Origin: Akkermansia muciniphila
Lineage (GTDB): Bacteria > Verrucomicrobiota > Verrucomicrobiia > Verrucomicrobiales > Akkermansiaceae
NCBI GenBank assembly: GCA_945874895.1
Contig: CAMCIC010000022.1
Coordinates: 1 to 45,738, forward strand
DNA length: 45,738 nucleotides
Direction of reading: 5' to 3'
The notes under the pieces: model-generated
The model's input: the letters and a program-made list of their open reading frames with translations, nothing else
Databases searched by the model: none
Told to the model about the DNA's origin: nothing
Translations under genes and position numbers: made by a program
Shown here: positions 26,107-35,227 of the stretch, one piece after another
How the letters are laid out: each line of letters begins with the position of its first letter
Numbering within the stretch: position 1 is the first letter of the stretch

Positions 26107-27069
26107 ATGCTTCCCGAGCCCATTCTCGAAACTCGTGTCTTCGCCCCCGCCACCGTGGCCAATGTTGCCTGCGGTTATGATGTGCTGGGCTTTGCGATCG
26201 ACTCCCCCGGCGACGAAGTCGTCGTCCGCCATTCTGACAAACCAGGGCTTCGCATCACTACGATCACAGGCGATGACGGCAAGTTGCCGAAAGACCCCGA
26301 GAAAAATACCGCGGGTGTAGCAGCCTTGGATTTCCTGCGCCATCTGGGCATGCTGGATCGCGGCATCGAAATGGAAATTCACAAGAAAATGCCCTTCGGC
26401 TCGGGCCTCGGCTCCTCAGCGGCCTCAGCAGTCGCTGGTGTCTACGCGGTCAATCGCCTGATCGGAGAACCTCTGACAAAAAAACAACTTCTTCCCTTTG
26501 CCATGGCGGGTGAGGCCAGTGCCGATGGCGCGTGGCATGCAGATAACGTAGCCCCCTGCCTGCTCGGTGGCATCGTTTTTATCCGTTCGAATGAGGAGCT
26601 GGACATCGCCCAAATCCCCGTGCCGAAAAACCTCTGGGCCGCCGTGGTCCATCCAGACATCGAAGTGCTCACGAAAGTGGCTCGTGAAATTTTACCCAAG
26701 GAAATTTTACTCGCCAATGCCACGCAACAGATCGGCAATCTCGGCGGTCTGATCTGCGGTCTGATCCAAGAGGACTACGGTCTCATTTCACGCTCCATCC
26801 ACGATGTGATCGCAGAACCCCGACGCCAGAAACTCATCCCCGAATTTTACAAGGCGAAACGCGCCGCGTTGTCATCCGGAGCGCTCGGCTTCTCGATCTC
26901 CGGCGCCGGCCCCTCGGTCTTCGCGCTTTGCGAGGGGGAGGAAACCGCTCGCAAGGTCGGCGATGCCATCTCCAAAGTCTTTTCCGCCGTGCCCCTTTCC
27001 AATCAAATTCACGTCTCGCAAATCAATCCGCGCGGCGTGCATGTGATCGACGAAAAAACCAACGCCTGA
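26107..27069 (+). CDS. thrB: homoserine kinase
   Basis: A 320-residue GHMP kinase that phosphorylates homoserine on the way to threonine. VFAPATVANVACGYDVLGFA and the ATP-binding glycine-rich loop PFGSGLGSSAASA are visible, with SISGAGPSVFAL near the C-terminus. The start at 26107 gives the usual length; the open frame reaches upstream to 25384 but that part is antisense to other genes. A TACTAT box at 26092-26097 sits only 10 bp before the ATG, so the message may have a very short leader. thrC follows after 6 bp. Confidence 0.95.
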   Translation: MLPEPILETRVFAPATVANVACGYDVLGFAIDSPGDEVVVRHSDKPGLRITTITGDDGKLPKDPEKNTAGVAALDFLRHLGMLDRGIEMEIHKKMPFGSGLGSSAASAVAGVYAVNRLIGEPLTKKQLLPFAMAGEASADGAWHADNVAPCLLGGIVFIRSNEELDIAQIPVPKNLWAAVVHPDIEVLTKVAREILPKEILLANATQQIGNLGGLICGLIQEDYGLISRSIHDVIAEPRRQKLIPEFYKAKRAALSSGALGFSISGAGPSVFALCEGEETARKVGDAISKVFSAVPLSNQIHVSQINPRGVHVIDEKTNA

Positions 27070-27075
27070 TCCGCC

Positions 27076-28374
27076 GTGTGGTATCACTCGACCAAACAAC
27101 CCGACCAACGCATACCGCTCAAGGAAGCGATCCTGCGCTCGTTGCCTGCCGATAACGGACTCTACATGCCGCAGGAAATCCGCCCGCTGCCAGATGAGTT
27201 CTGGCACGATTGGCGCCGCATGAGCTTCGCGGAGATCGGCTATCACGTAGCCCACTCGTTTTTCGGCGATGACATCCCCGCCGATGTGCTGCGAACGATG
27301 GTCGAGGAGACGCTCTGCTTTGATGCCCCGCTCGTGCAACTGGCGCCCGCCGATTTTGTGTTAGAACTTTTTCACGGCCCCACCTTGGCCTTCAAGGACT
27401 TCGGCGCGCGTTTCATGGCACGGTTGATGGCCTGGCTGACGCGGGATGAGGATCGCGAACTCACCGTGCTGGTAGCCACTTCCGGCGATACCGGCGGAGC
27501 CGTGGCATCCGCCTTCCATCAAGTGCCCGGCACTCGCGTGATCATCCTTTTCCCCAAGGGCAAGGTCTCGCCATTGCAGGAAAAACAACTCACCACCCTG
27601 GGTCATAACATCACGGCGATCGAGATCGACGGCAGCTTCGATGACTGTCAGCGTCTGGTGAAATCCGCGTTTCTCGATGCAGACCTGTCGCAGCGCCTCA
27701 ATCTCACCTCGGCCAATTCCATCAACCTCTCGCGACTCGTCCCGCAGAGTTTCTACTACTTCCATAGTAGCCGGATGATGCCCGAGGGAGTGGACCCGGC
27801 TTTTGTGGTGCCATCGGGCAATTTCGGCAATCTCACCGCCGGCTTGTTGGCGCAGCGTCTGGGATTGCGGGTGAAGCACTGGATCGCTGCCACCAATCGC
27901 AACGACGTGGTGCCCGCCTATCTCCGCAGTGGTCGCTACGAACCGCGCCCCAGCATTGCCACACTATCGAACGCCATGGACGTCGGCGCGCCTTCGAACT
28001 TTGTGCGCATGCAGTATCTGTTCGGCGACGACTGGCCGCGCATGGCGGCGAGCATTTCCGGCGATTCCTTTGACGATGACCAAACCCGCGCCGCGATCCG
28101 CGAGGTCAAGTCGCTCTATCAATACGAGATCGATCCGCACGGTGCCGTCGGCTGGTTGGCCGCGCGGAAATGGCGGGCCGCCCACCCCAGCACCCCGACG
28201 ATTGTGTTAGGGACCGCCCACCCGGCGAAGTTCCTCGAAGTGATGGAAGCCGAGCTGGGGCAGGGCTCCATCGAAATCCCCGAACGCCTCGCCTGCCTCA
28301 CCCATCTCCCCAGTCATGCCCATCACCTCGCCGCCGATGAAATCGCATTCCGGCAGTGGTTGAACCATGCGTAG
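27076..28374 (+). CDS. thrC: threonine synthase
   Basis: A 432-residue PLP enzyme that turns phosphohomoserine into threonine. It starts at GTG 27076, 6 bp after thrB. The N-terminal block MWYHSTKQ, LFHGPTLAFKDFGARF with the PLP lysine Lys107, and ATSGDTGGAVASAF identify it; the DDCQRLVKSAF and FVVPSGNFGNLTAGLLA blocks are also typical of the longer bacterial threonine synthases. thrB-thrC is a two-gene operon here; no attenuator-like leader was seen. Confidence 0.96.
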   Translation: MWYHSTKQPDQRIPLKEAILRSLPADNGLYMPQEIRPLPDEFWHDWRRMSFAEIGYHVAHSFFGDDIPADVLRTMVEETLCFDAPLVQLAPADFVLELFHGPTLAFKDFGARFMARLMAWLTRDEDRELTVLVATSGDTGGAVASAFHQVPGTRVIILFPKGKVSPLQEKQLTTLGHNITAIEIDGSFDDCQRLVKSAFLDADLSQRLNLTSANSINLSRLVPQSFYYFHSSRMMPEGVDPAFVVPSGNFGNLTAGLLAQRLGLRVKHWIAATNRNDVVPAYLRSGRYEPRPSIATLSNAMDVGAPSNFVRMQYLFGDDWPRMAASISGDSFDDDQTRAAIREVKSLYQYEIDPHGAVGWLAARKWRAAHPSTPTIVLGTAHPAKFLEVMEAELGQGSIEIPERLACLTHLPSHAHHLAADEIAFRQWLNHA

Positions 28375-28489
28375 CAAAAACTGTGATTGAGGTCAGCTTT
28401 GCGGGTCACGAAACCAAGCGTCCACAATCTCATTGTCTGCTTGACCAGCCGCAACTACGTGCTAAATCAAGTGCTAAATATCGGTTATC

Positions 28490-29602
28490 ATGAAAACATT
28501 TTGCTCTCGACTTCTCCGTTGTTCCGCACTGGCCGCATTTCATTGTTGCATGGTGTCAGTTGTTTTCGCTCAAACTTCTAGCCCGTCCGACCTCGATCGC
28601 GACGGGATTCCGAATGTTTCCGACCCCGATGTCGATAACGACGGGATTCCCAACGGTCGGGATCGGAACATCGATGGAGGAACTGCGCGGTCCGGACCTC
28701 TCCGCGGGAAATTCATCGGCGATCGACTCCCCAATGCTCACAGCGCAGAGTTGGATATGGATGCGGATGGGCTGCCGGACAATCACGCCAGTGAGACCGA
28801 CATCGACGGGGATGGACTGCTTGATTCGGATCGGAGGCTCGAATTCGATATTGACGCGGATGGGATCGCCAACGGTTTGGATGGAGAGGCCGATGGCGAT
28901 GGGATCGTCAACACCAAGGATGTCGACATGTATGGAGATGAGGCAATCAATGATATCTTCGTGGGTGGTGGAGCAGAGGAGGCCTACGCGCCCGATGAAT
29001 CGGTAGGGCCCATCATCGATTTCGTGAGTGGCGAACTTCGCAGGATTTTCCAAATTCCGGCATCTGATCTCGGTTTGCGTGTCAGAGTGCAGCCCAACAA
29101 GTTCGGCAACAAGGTCACTGGCCTGTGGCGTTACTTGAGTGCGGATCACATACAAATCTATGCCAAGTGGTGTTACTCCGAAGACAATCCGGATGATTTG
29201 TTGGTCACCGTAAATTACGAATACAAAGGCCCCTACTCAAACAACCCAGAGGATTATGCCAATCCCGAGTTTTACGTCGTTTCCGAAGAGTCCAGACTTT
29301 ACGCACAGTATCCACGTGGTCCATTTACGTTCGTGAGTTGGCTCCCCGCGGAACCTGCAGGTTTCTTCTACACAGAACCAAACGAGCAAGCCACGGGCTT
29401 CGCTCCTCCTTACGAGGCCTTGAGAGCTGCGCTTAGCACCTATCCGAACTTCTCTTCCGATCCCGAATTCCTTGGCTTCTCCGGCAATCTTACTAAGACC
29501 CCCGGCCTTACGAGCCTGCAGTCCCTGATCACTCTCCAACGCACCATCATGCGCGTCACCAGGAGCGGGTATGGGAGGCTTGAGTCTCGGACGCTTCGCT
29601 AA
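28490..29602 (+). CDS. secreted protein with thrombospondin type 3-like calcium-binding repeats
   Basis: A 370-residue protein with a signal peptide (residues 1-28, ending VVFAQ). Residues about 33-150 hold tandem DxDxDGIxN-type units such as DLDRDGIPN, DVDNDGIPN, DMDADGLPD, DIDGDGLLD and DIDADGIAN, typical of calcium-binding stalks. The remaining 220 residues form a separate domain rich in aromatic residues (WCYSEDNPDDLLVTVNYEY, FVSWLPAEPAGFFY) that I do not recognise. It is likely exported or on the surface. A TTGACC lies 50 bp upstream, but I could not fit a convincing -10. Confidence 0.75.
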   Translation: MKTFCSRLLRCSALAAFHCCMVSVVFAQTSSPSDLDRDGIPNVSDPDVDNDGIPNGRDRNIDGGTARSGPLRGKFIGDRLPNAHSAELDMDADGLPDNHASETDIDGDGLLDSDRRLEFDIDADGIANGLDGEADGDGIVNTKDVDMYGDEAINDIFVGGGAEEAYAPDESVGPIIDFVSGELRRIFQIPASDLGLRVRVQPNKFGNKVTGLWRYLSADHIQIYAKWCYSEDNPDDLLVTVNYEYKGPYSNNPEDYANPEFYVVSEESRLYAQYPRGPFTFVSWLPAEPAGFFYTEPNEQATGFAPPYEALRAALSTYPNFSSDPEFLGFSGNLTKTPGLTSLQSLITLQRTIMRVTRSGYGRLESRTLR

Positions 29603-29617
29603 CGCATCGCCGACTCC

Positions 29618-30109
29618 TCAAAAATCCGGATCGAGCCGAGGCTTCCAGAGTTTGGTGTAGACCTCGTCGAAATGTGCTTTGAGGATCGAGTTTTCTTCAA
29701 TTTTCTTGAAAAGCTCAGGCAGGATTTTCCAGTCATTCACAAACATGGCCGGGCACACCATCGCATAAGCCACCACCGGCGTTTTGTTTTTTTCGTAAAT
29801 CGCCTTGAGCTCGTTGTAGGTTTTTTTCTGACTGCGTTCGTTGTCCATCAGATCGATGCGATAAGGCCACCCGCCGTGATGCGCGGGATCCATGATCGAT
29901 AGTTTCACAAAATTGAGATAATGACTGCCATCGTTCATGATTCCGGGGGCTTCTGCAGCGGGCGCGTGTCGTCCCGTGATGGCTTCCATTTCCTCGGCAG
30001 TGATTTTTTCGCCCTTGAGAAAACGCTGCATACCCTCCTCAATCGTCAACGCGCTGAGCGGAAAACAAAGCATCCAGAAAGTCGAAGCGATGGAGAATAA
30101 TTGTTTCAT
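29618..30109 (-). CDS. small secreted protein of unknown function
   Basis: A 163-residue protein with a signal peptide (MKQLFSIASTFWMLCFPLSA). The mature part is mostly helical and charged, with EEMEAITGRHAP and a C-terminal block LFKKIEENSILKAHFDEVYT. No family recognised. It is divergent from the helical-repeat protein at 30162, with only 52 bp between the starts, so both promoters must share that gap. Confidence 0.65.
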   Translation of the reverse strand: MKQLFSIASTFWMLCFPLSALTIEEGMQRFLKGEKITAEEMEAITGRHAPAAEAPGIMNDGSHYLNFVKLSIMDPAHHGGWPYRIDLMDNERSQKKTYNELKAIYEKNKTPVVAYAMVCPAMFVNDWKILPELFKKIEENSILKAHFDEVYTKLWKPRLDPDF

Positions 30110-30161
30110 ATTGGCTAACTTATCGTTTTACAAAATCCAATCATACCGTTAGGAAATGTCC

Positions 30162-32552
30162 ATGATAAAACATCGGATATTCGTAATTTTGTTAGGAGTT
30201 CTGACTTGTTGCGGGGAAGTGCTGTGGGCGCAAGAAGATCCGAAAAAAACTCCCTACGCGGCCAATACCTATGCATACGACAGAAAAGAAACAGGTCCTT
30301 ATTTTCGCAAGCTGCGCCGCATTCGCGAAGCCGAGGGCAATGCCGCCGCTGCAGCGCGACTGGACGGTGCGTGGAAACTGTTTTTGGAGCGATTGCAAAA
30401 ACGGTTACCGGATGTCAAAACGCGCCACGCCTTCGATACGTGGGCGTTTTGGACATGGCACGAAGCAGAATTTGACAGCGGCTTGAATGATCCCGAGTGG
30501 GCCTTGCTCTTGTATCAATGGATTTATGATGAAGCGCAGCAGAGAAAGTGGCCCGACTGGGTGACACACGTGCGGCCGAACGTGATCTATGCGCACAGCA
30601 CATTGTGCCAGTGGGCCCAACGGCGTATGGTGATGAATGTGGCGGAGGACTATTTTGCCGGCATCAAGTTCGATTTGGATCCCGGCAAGCTGCCGGCGTC
30701 GACACTGTGGGCGCCAGATTTGCCCTATGTCACCATGCGCCAATTTCCCGTGATCGTGCCCAGCACGAAGCACGTGGTGCCGTGGCAGCGAAAAGAGCAA
30801 AAGGACTCCAGCAAACCCACCTACATGGACAACCTGCTCATCGGTCTGATGGAGCATCTCGCTCTTGAGGACTATCAAATGGGACGATGGGATCGAGCGA
30901 TGGAGCGCTATCTGTGGATTTTGGAATGGAATTCTGCGATCGGTAAGCACAATGCCGATCCGAAAAAACCGTATGAGCTGAAGCGCGAAGACGCCGATGC
31001 GTATCGGAATGCGAAATTGGTCATGGCAGGAATTCTTGACAAACTGGGCTATCGCGAAAAAGCGCTGACATTGGTCGATCAGGGCCTGGAGCGCAAAAAG
31101 AAAAGCATTTACTCGAACAAACAGCTGAAATTGCTCGAGGTCATGAGAGCGCGTTTGACATGGCAACAAGGAAAAGGCGATGCCGCCTTACTGGGCAAGC
31201 TCAACGCCATCCTTGCCCTCGAAGGCAAGGACCCTGGCGTGCCAGTGGGAGCGATGGATTCCGCACGACTGATGAAAGCCGATTGTCTCGCCAGCATGGG
31301 TAGAAAAGGCGAGGCGGAGACATTACTGAAGGGCATTTGCGAGAGAAAGAAGCGCAGCGCATTGGGATGGCTGGATGCCGAATTGGCATTGGTGAATCTC
31401 GATTTGAGCCAAGCGCGATGGGCAAGCGCTGAAAAAAAACTTCACGAGCTGATGCAAGCCGTGCGCCTCAAGGGAGTGAAAATCGAAGAACTGGATCTCT
31501 ATCAAATGTATGTGCAATGGGCGCTGATGAGCGGGAAATGGGAGGAAGCCCTGCGCGGCCAACGCGAAGTGCTCCGCTTGCTGGAAGCGTTCCGTATGAC
31601 GCCGCTGCTGCCGCTCGAGCAGGCCCGTTTGGCCAGAATCCTCGCCGAACTGGGAAATATTGCTGAGTCCGAGGCACAGGCGAAATTAGCTAAATCAGGC
31701 GCCACCGGCAGAGGTGCTCATTTCACTGACAGAATCGAGCAAGAACTCAATGAATTGAAAAACCGAGCCAACGTGATCGCAAAAAGCAAGGTGCGCATGC
31801 AGCCGCGAAGCGTCATGACCGCACCGATCGCAGGCTTCCCATCCCGCACCGTTCTGACATTGATCAATCACGGCACAGTCGAGGCGAAAGGCGCCATCAA
31901 GGTAAGCGGTCTACCGGCCACAATCACATGGGATGAAAAAACGAGCCATGCTGTTGTGGAAGTCACGGATGCGCAAGGCGGCGCAAAAGAACAGACAAGC
32001 GGCGAAATCAGAATCGCAGCAGGCCGGATGGCGCAAGTTTCCTGTTTTGGCAAACTCAACAGCGAAAATGCGCGGAAAGTCCTATTGGAATGGGTGGGGG
32101 ATGATCGCCAAAGCTGTGAATGGAGCATCGAAAACGGAGACAAGGAAAGCGATGGCGCGGTCATTGATGCCGGGTCATACGATCACGATCCCTTTTTCAT
32201 GATTCCCGTGCATCATCACCTCCAGTGCAAGGTCAAGGGATCCGTGAATTTGCGTGTCGTCACCTCCAAGCCCTGTCGGGTCGAGCTGTATGATGAAAAA
32301 GGCGGATTGCAGATGGTCGATGCGGAAGGAAACGGCAGCCTGAAAGACAGTGGCGACTGGTTAGGGGCGGACCGTGATAGAAATCTGGCCGCGGAGATTT
32401 TTGCTGACGCTACAACGGGGGAGACGCGCTTCTTGTTGCTGCTGGATCCGGCACAGGAAATCGAAAAAGAAGCCCTGAAAGTGCGGGTAGAATGGCTGAT
32501 GGACGGCAAATGGTATCCTGCGGCCGAAGATCAAATCACTCCAGGAAAATAA
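30162..32552 (+). CDS. large secreted helical-repeat (TPR-like) protein
   Basis: A 796-residue protein. I prefer the ATG at 30162 over 30156 because AGGAA at 30151-30155 is well spaced (6 nt) for the later one. A signal peptide (HRIFVILLGVLTCCGEVLWA) is followed by about 500 residues of helix pairs with TPR-like spacing, for example LVMAGILDKLGYREKALTLV, VRLKGVKIEELDLYQMYVQW and ARLARILAELGNIAESEAQA. The last 270 residues look beta-rich (LVLTLINHGTVEAKGAIKVSG-like strands, then RVVTSKPCRVELYDEKGG). I recognise no named domain; periplasmic or surface scaffolding is a guess. Its end faces mutS. Confidence 0.7.
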   Translation: MIKHRIFVILLGVLTCCGEVLWAQEDPKKTPYAANTYAYDRKETGPYFRKLRRIREAEGNAAAAARLDGAWKLFLERLQKRLPDVKTRHAFDTWAFWTWHEAEFDSGLNDPEWALLLYQWIYDEAQQRKWPDWVTHVRPNVIYAHSTLCQWAQRRMVMNVAEDYFAGIKFDLDPGKLPASTLWAPDLPYVTMRQFPVIVPSTKHVVPWQRKEQKDSSKPTYMDNLLIGLMEHLALEDYQMGRWDRAMERYLWILEWNSAIGKHNADPKKPYELKREDADAYRNAKLVMAGILDKLGYREKALTLVDQGLERKKKSIYSNKQLKLLEVMRARLTWQQGKGDAALLGKLNAILALEGKDPGVPVGAMDSARLMKADCLASMGRKGEAETLLKGICERKKRSALGWLDAELALVNLDLSQARWASAEKKLHELMQAVRLKGVKIEELDLYQMYVQWALMSGKWEEALRGQREVLRLLEAFRMTPLLPLEQARLARILAELGNIAESEAQAKLAKSGATGRGAHFTDRIEQELNELKNRANVIAKSKVRMQPRSVMTAPIAGFPSRTVLTLINHGTVEAKGAIKVSGLPATITWDEKTSHAVVEVTDAQGGAKEQTSGEIRIAAGRMAQVSCFGKLNSENARKVLLEWVGDDRQSCEWSIENGDKESDGAVIDAGSYDHDPFFMIPVHHHLQCKVKGSVNLRVVTSKPCRVELYDEKGGLQMVDAEGNGSLKDSGDWLGADRDRNLAAEIFADATTGETRFLLLLDPAQEIEKEALKVRVEWLMDGKWYPAAEDQITPGK

Positions 32553-32566
32553 ATGTGGGTGTAGGA

Positions 32567-32603
32567 CAAGCATCATGTGCCTTATCGTAAGGATGATGAC
32601 TTG
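32567..32603. terminator. hairpin between convergent genes (possible bidirectional terminator)
   Basis: Nested arms CAAG/CTTG, CATCAT/ATGATG and CCTT/AAGG around the loop ATCGT, with small bulges, lie in the gap between the helical-repeat gene and mutS. The position fits termination for both, though neither side has a strong T-tract. Confidence 0.45.
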
Positions 32604-32615
32604 CTGCCTGCCTTT

Positions 32616-35108
32616 TCACCAACTGCCGAAGAGATCCATTTGCGGGGGATGAGCCTCGGGGAGGTACTGGCTGTTGCGGGTGTTTTTGGCCTTGGGGCCT
32701 TCTTTTTTCGCTTCGGGACGGGTGGAGTGAAGCTCGAGGTGGCTGAGAATCGCTTTGGCGCGGTCGATGACAGGCTGCGGCAAACCGGCGAGACGGGCGA
32801 CCTGGATGCCGTAGGATTTATCAGCGCACCCGGGCAGGATCTTGCGCAAAAAAATGATCTCATCGTTCCATTCGCGCACCGCAACGTTGAAATTCGCCAC
32901 CGCCGTGCGGGTATGGGTGAGATCCGTGAGCTCGTGGTAGTGCGTGGCGAAGAGCGTGCGGCACATCGTCAGATCGTGCAAATGCTCGGCGACGGCCCAC
33001 GCGATCGATAGACCATCAAAGGTCGCGGTGCCGCGGCCAATTTCGTCAAGAATGACCAGCGACGACTCCGTGGCGTTGTTGAGAATGAGCGCGGTTTCGT
33101 TCATTTCCACCATGAAGGTCGATTGCCCGCGCGAGATGTCATCCGAGGCGCCGACGCGACAGAAAATCCGATCTACTATACCTATCGTAGCAGATTCCGC
33201 CGGCACATAGGCTCCGATCTGCGCCATCAGGGTGATCAGAGCAACCTGGCGGATGTAGGTGGATTTGCCCGCCATGTTCGGACCGGTGATGATGTGCAAC
33301 AAGGAGTCCTGTGCAGCGAGGGTGGTATCATTCGGCACGAAGGTCTCGCCGACCAATGTCTGCTCCAGCACTGGATGGCGGCCATTCACAATGGTGAGTT
33401 GTTTCTCCCGCACGAGCTGCGGCCGCACGTGACGAAAGCGTTGTGCAGTCTCAGCCAGCGAACAGAGGACATCGAGTGTGGCGATGGCGGCGGCGCTGGA
33501 CTGCAGGGCATCGAGATGTTCGCCAACCTTGGCACGGAGTTGCAGAAAGAGTTCATACTCCAACTGACGCGAGCGTTCCTCGGAACCTAACACTTTTTGC
33601 TCCATCTCCTTGAGCGCTGGCGTGATGTAGCGCTCGGCGTTGGCTAGGGTTTGTTTGCGGGTGTAATCATCTGGGACCTTGGCGAGCTTGGAGCTGCTAA
33701 TCTCGATGAAGTAGCCGAAGACGTTGTTGAACTTGATTTTGAGGCTATCGATGCCTGTGCGTTGCCGTTCCGATTCCTGCAAGCGGGCGATCCAACCCTT
33801 GCCATCGCGGGAGATGCTGCGCAATTCGTCGAGCTCGGCGGAATAACCATCGCGAATGATGCCGCCTTCCTTGAGCGAAGCGGGTGGTTCCTCGGCGAGT
33901 GCCTGACGGAAAGCCGTGGTCAGGGCGGAAAAATCGTGGAGCTGCGCCACGATTCTTTGCGCCTGCGCAGGAACCTCGGGAAGAGCGCGGAGATCCTCTT
34001 TCAAGGGAGGGATGCAATCCAGAGAAACAGTGAGTTGCTGCAGATCGCGGGCGTTTCCGGCGCCTTGTGCCAGGCGGCTGGTGGTGCGCTCAATGTCGCG
34101 GATCTGGCGCAGGGCCTCCCGGCATTTGGACAGCACGAAAGGTTCCGCGATCAGGGCGCTGATGAGATCCTGGCGCTCTACCAACAGAGTGATGTTGCGC
34201 GAGGGATGGAGAATCCACTCGCGAAGCAATCGCGCGCCCATGGGCGTGTGGGTATGATCGAATACTCCGAGCAGCGTGTGCTCCCGACCCGAGCGCGAAT
34301 CCACGAGGTCCAGGTTGCGCTGCGATGCGGCATCGATCAGCATCACGTCGAGCGAATCGCGGACGCGCAAGGAGCGCACGTGAGAACAGTTGCGACGCAG
34401 TTGATGGATCAGATAATGCAGCACCGCACCGGCGGCTCCTACGGCAGCGGCAAGATCTGAGCAGCCGAAGCCATCGAGCGATTGCACGGCGAAGTGATCC
34501 AGCAGCAAGGGCTGCGCCTGACCGGGCAGAAACGCATACCCGTCATAGGCGAGGGCATGGGGCAAGGCGCCGAAAGTAGCCGTCTGATCCTCAGGGATGA
34601 GCAGTTCCGCGGGAGATAGGCGACCCAGCTCATCATGCAGTTGCGCCACGTCGGCATACTCGCCCACGGTGAATTCGCCCGTGGAGTGATCGATGCACGC
34701 AAGACCGATTTTTTTGCCCTGTTGGAAGACAGCGGCGAGGTAGTTCGAACGCTGTTGATCGAGCAGATTGATGTCATCGATGGAGCCTGCGGTGAGAATG
34801 CGAGCGATCTCACGTTCGACAATTTTCCCCGGTTTCGGCTCAGACGTTTGTTCGGCGATGGCGACCCGTTTGCCAGCCTTGACGAGCCGTGCGATGTAGG
34901 ATTCTGCCGCATGCCAGGGAATGCCGCACATCGGCACCAGATTGCGTTTCGTCAGGGCCACATTGAGGATGGGCGCGGCGACCTTGGCATCCTCAAAAAA
35001 CATCTCGTAGAAATCCCCGAGGCGATAGAGCAGTATGATGTCCGCGGGCAAAGTACGCCGCATGGCCTGATACTGGGCCATCATCGGTGTGAGTTCGTTA
35101 CCGCTCAT
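32616..35108 (-). CDS. mutS: DNA mismatch repair protein MutS
   Basis: An 830-residue mismatch-recognition ATPase. The N-terminal mismatch-binding Phe-x-Glu lies in RLGDFYEMFFEDA near residue 32; the connector, lever and clamp regions follow. Walker A is ITGPNMAGKSTYIRQVALI and Walker B is LVILDEIGRGTATFDG (most MutS have GRGTSTYDG). KSYGIQVARLAGLP closes the ATPase domain. It lacks nothing obvious, though the C-terminus is short compared with E. coli (853). mutL is not in the window. Transcribed alone or with nothing after it; convergent with the gene at 30162. Confidence 0.97.
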   Translation of the reverse strand: MSGNELTPMMAQYQAMRRTLPADIILLYRLGDFYEMFFEDAKVAAPILNVALTKRNLVPMCGIPWHAAESYIARLVKAGKRVAIAEQTSEPKPGKIVEREIARILTAGSIDDINLLDQQRSNYLAAVFQQGKKIGLACIDHSTGEFTVGEYADVAQLHDELGRLSPAELLIPEDQTATFGALPHALAYDGYAFLPGQAQPLLLDHFAVQSLDGFGCSDLAAAVGAAGAVLHYLIHQLRRNCSHVRSLRVRDSLDVMLIDAASQRNLDLVDSRSGREHTLLGVFDHTHTPMGARLLREWILHPSRNITLLVERQDLISALIAEPFVLSKCREALRQIRDIERTTSRLAQGAGNARDLQQLTVSLDCIPPLKEDLRALPEVPAQAQRIVAQLHDFSALTTAFRQALAEEPPASLKEGGIIRDGYSAELDELRSISRDGKGWIARLQESERQRTGIDSLKIKFNNVFGYFIEISSSKLAKVPDDYTRKQTLANAERYITPALKEMEQKVLGSEERSRQLEYELFLQLRAKVGEHLDALQSSAAAIATLDVLCSLAETAQRFRHVRPQLVREKQLTIVNGRHPVLEQTLVGETFVPNDTTLAAQDSLLHIITGPNMAGKSTYIRQVALITLMAQIGAYVPAESATIGIVDRIFCRVGASDDISRGQSTFMVEMNETALILNNATESSLVILDEIGRGTATFDGLSIAWAVAEHLHDLTMCRTLFATHYHELTDLTHTRTAVANFNVAVREWNDEIIFLRKILPGCADKSYGIQVARLAGLPQPVIDRAKAILSHLELHSTRPEAKKEGPKAKNTRNSQYLPEAHPPQMDLFGSW

Positions 35109-35192
35109 GTGCGGACATTGTTATGCAACCATGCCGATGATGGGAATCAGAAAGCTACGCAAGAGGGATTTTTTCCAACCATCCGCTCGATC

Positions 35193-35210
35193 TCCCGCAT
35201 GAGAGCGGGA
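35193..35210. other. short hairpin downstream of the rhamnose ABC operon
   Basis: TCCCGC-ATGAGA-GCGGGA, a perfect 6-bp stem 17 bp past the stop of the binding-protein gene on the minus strand. It could help end the operon, but no T-run follows. Confidence 0.35.
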
Positions 35211-35227
35211 AGTCAGTCGTTGCAGCG

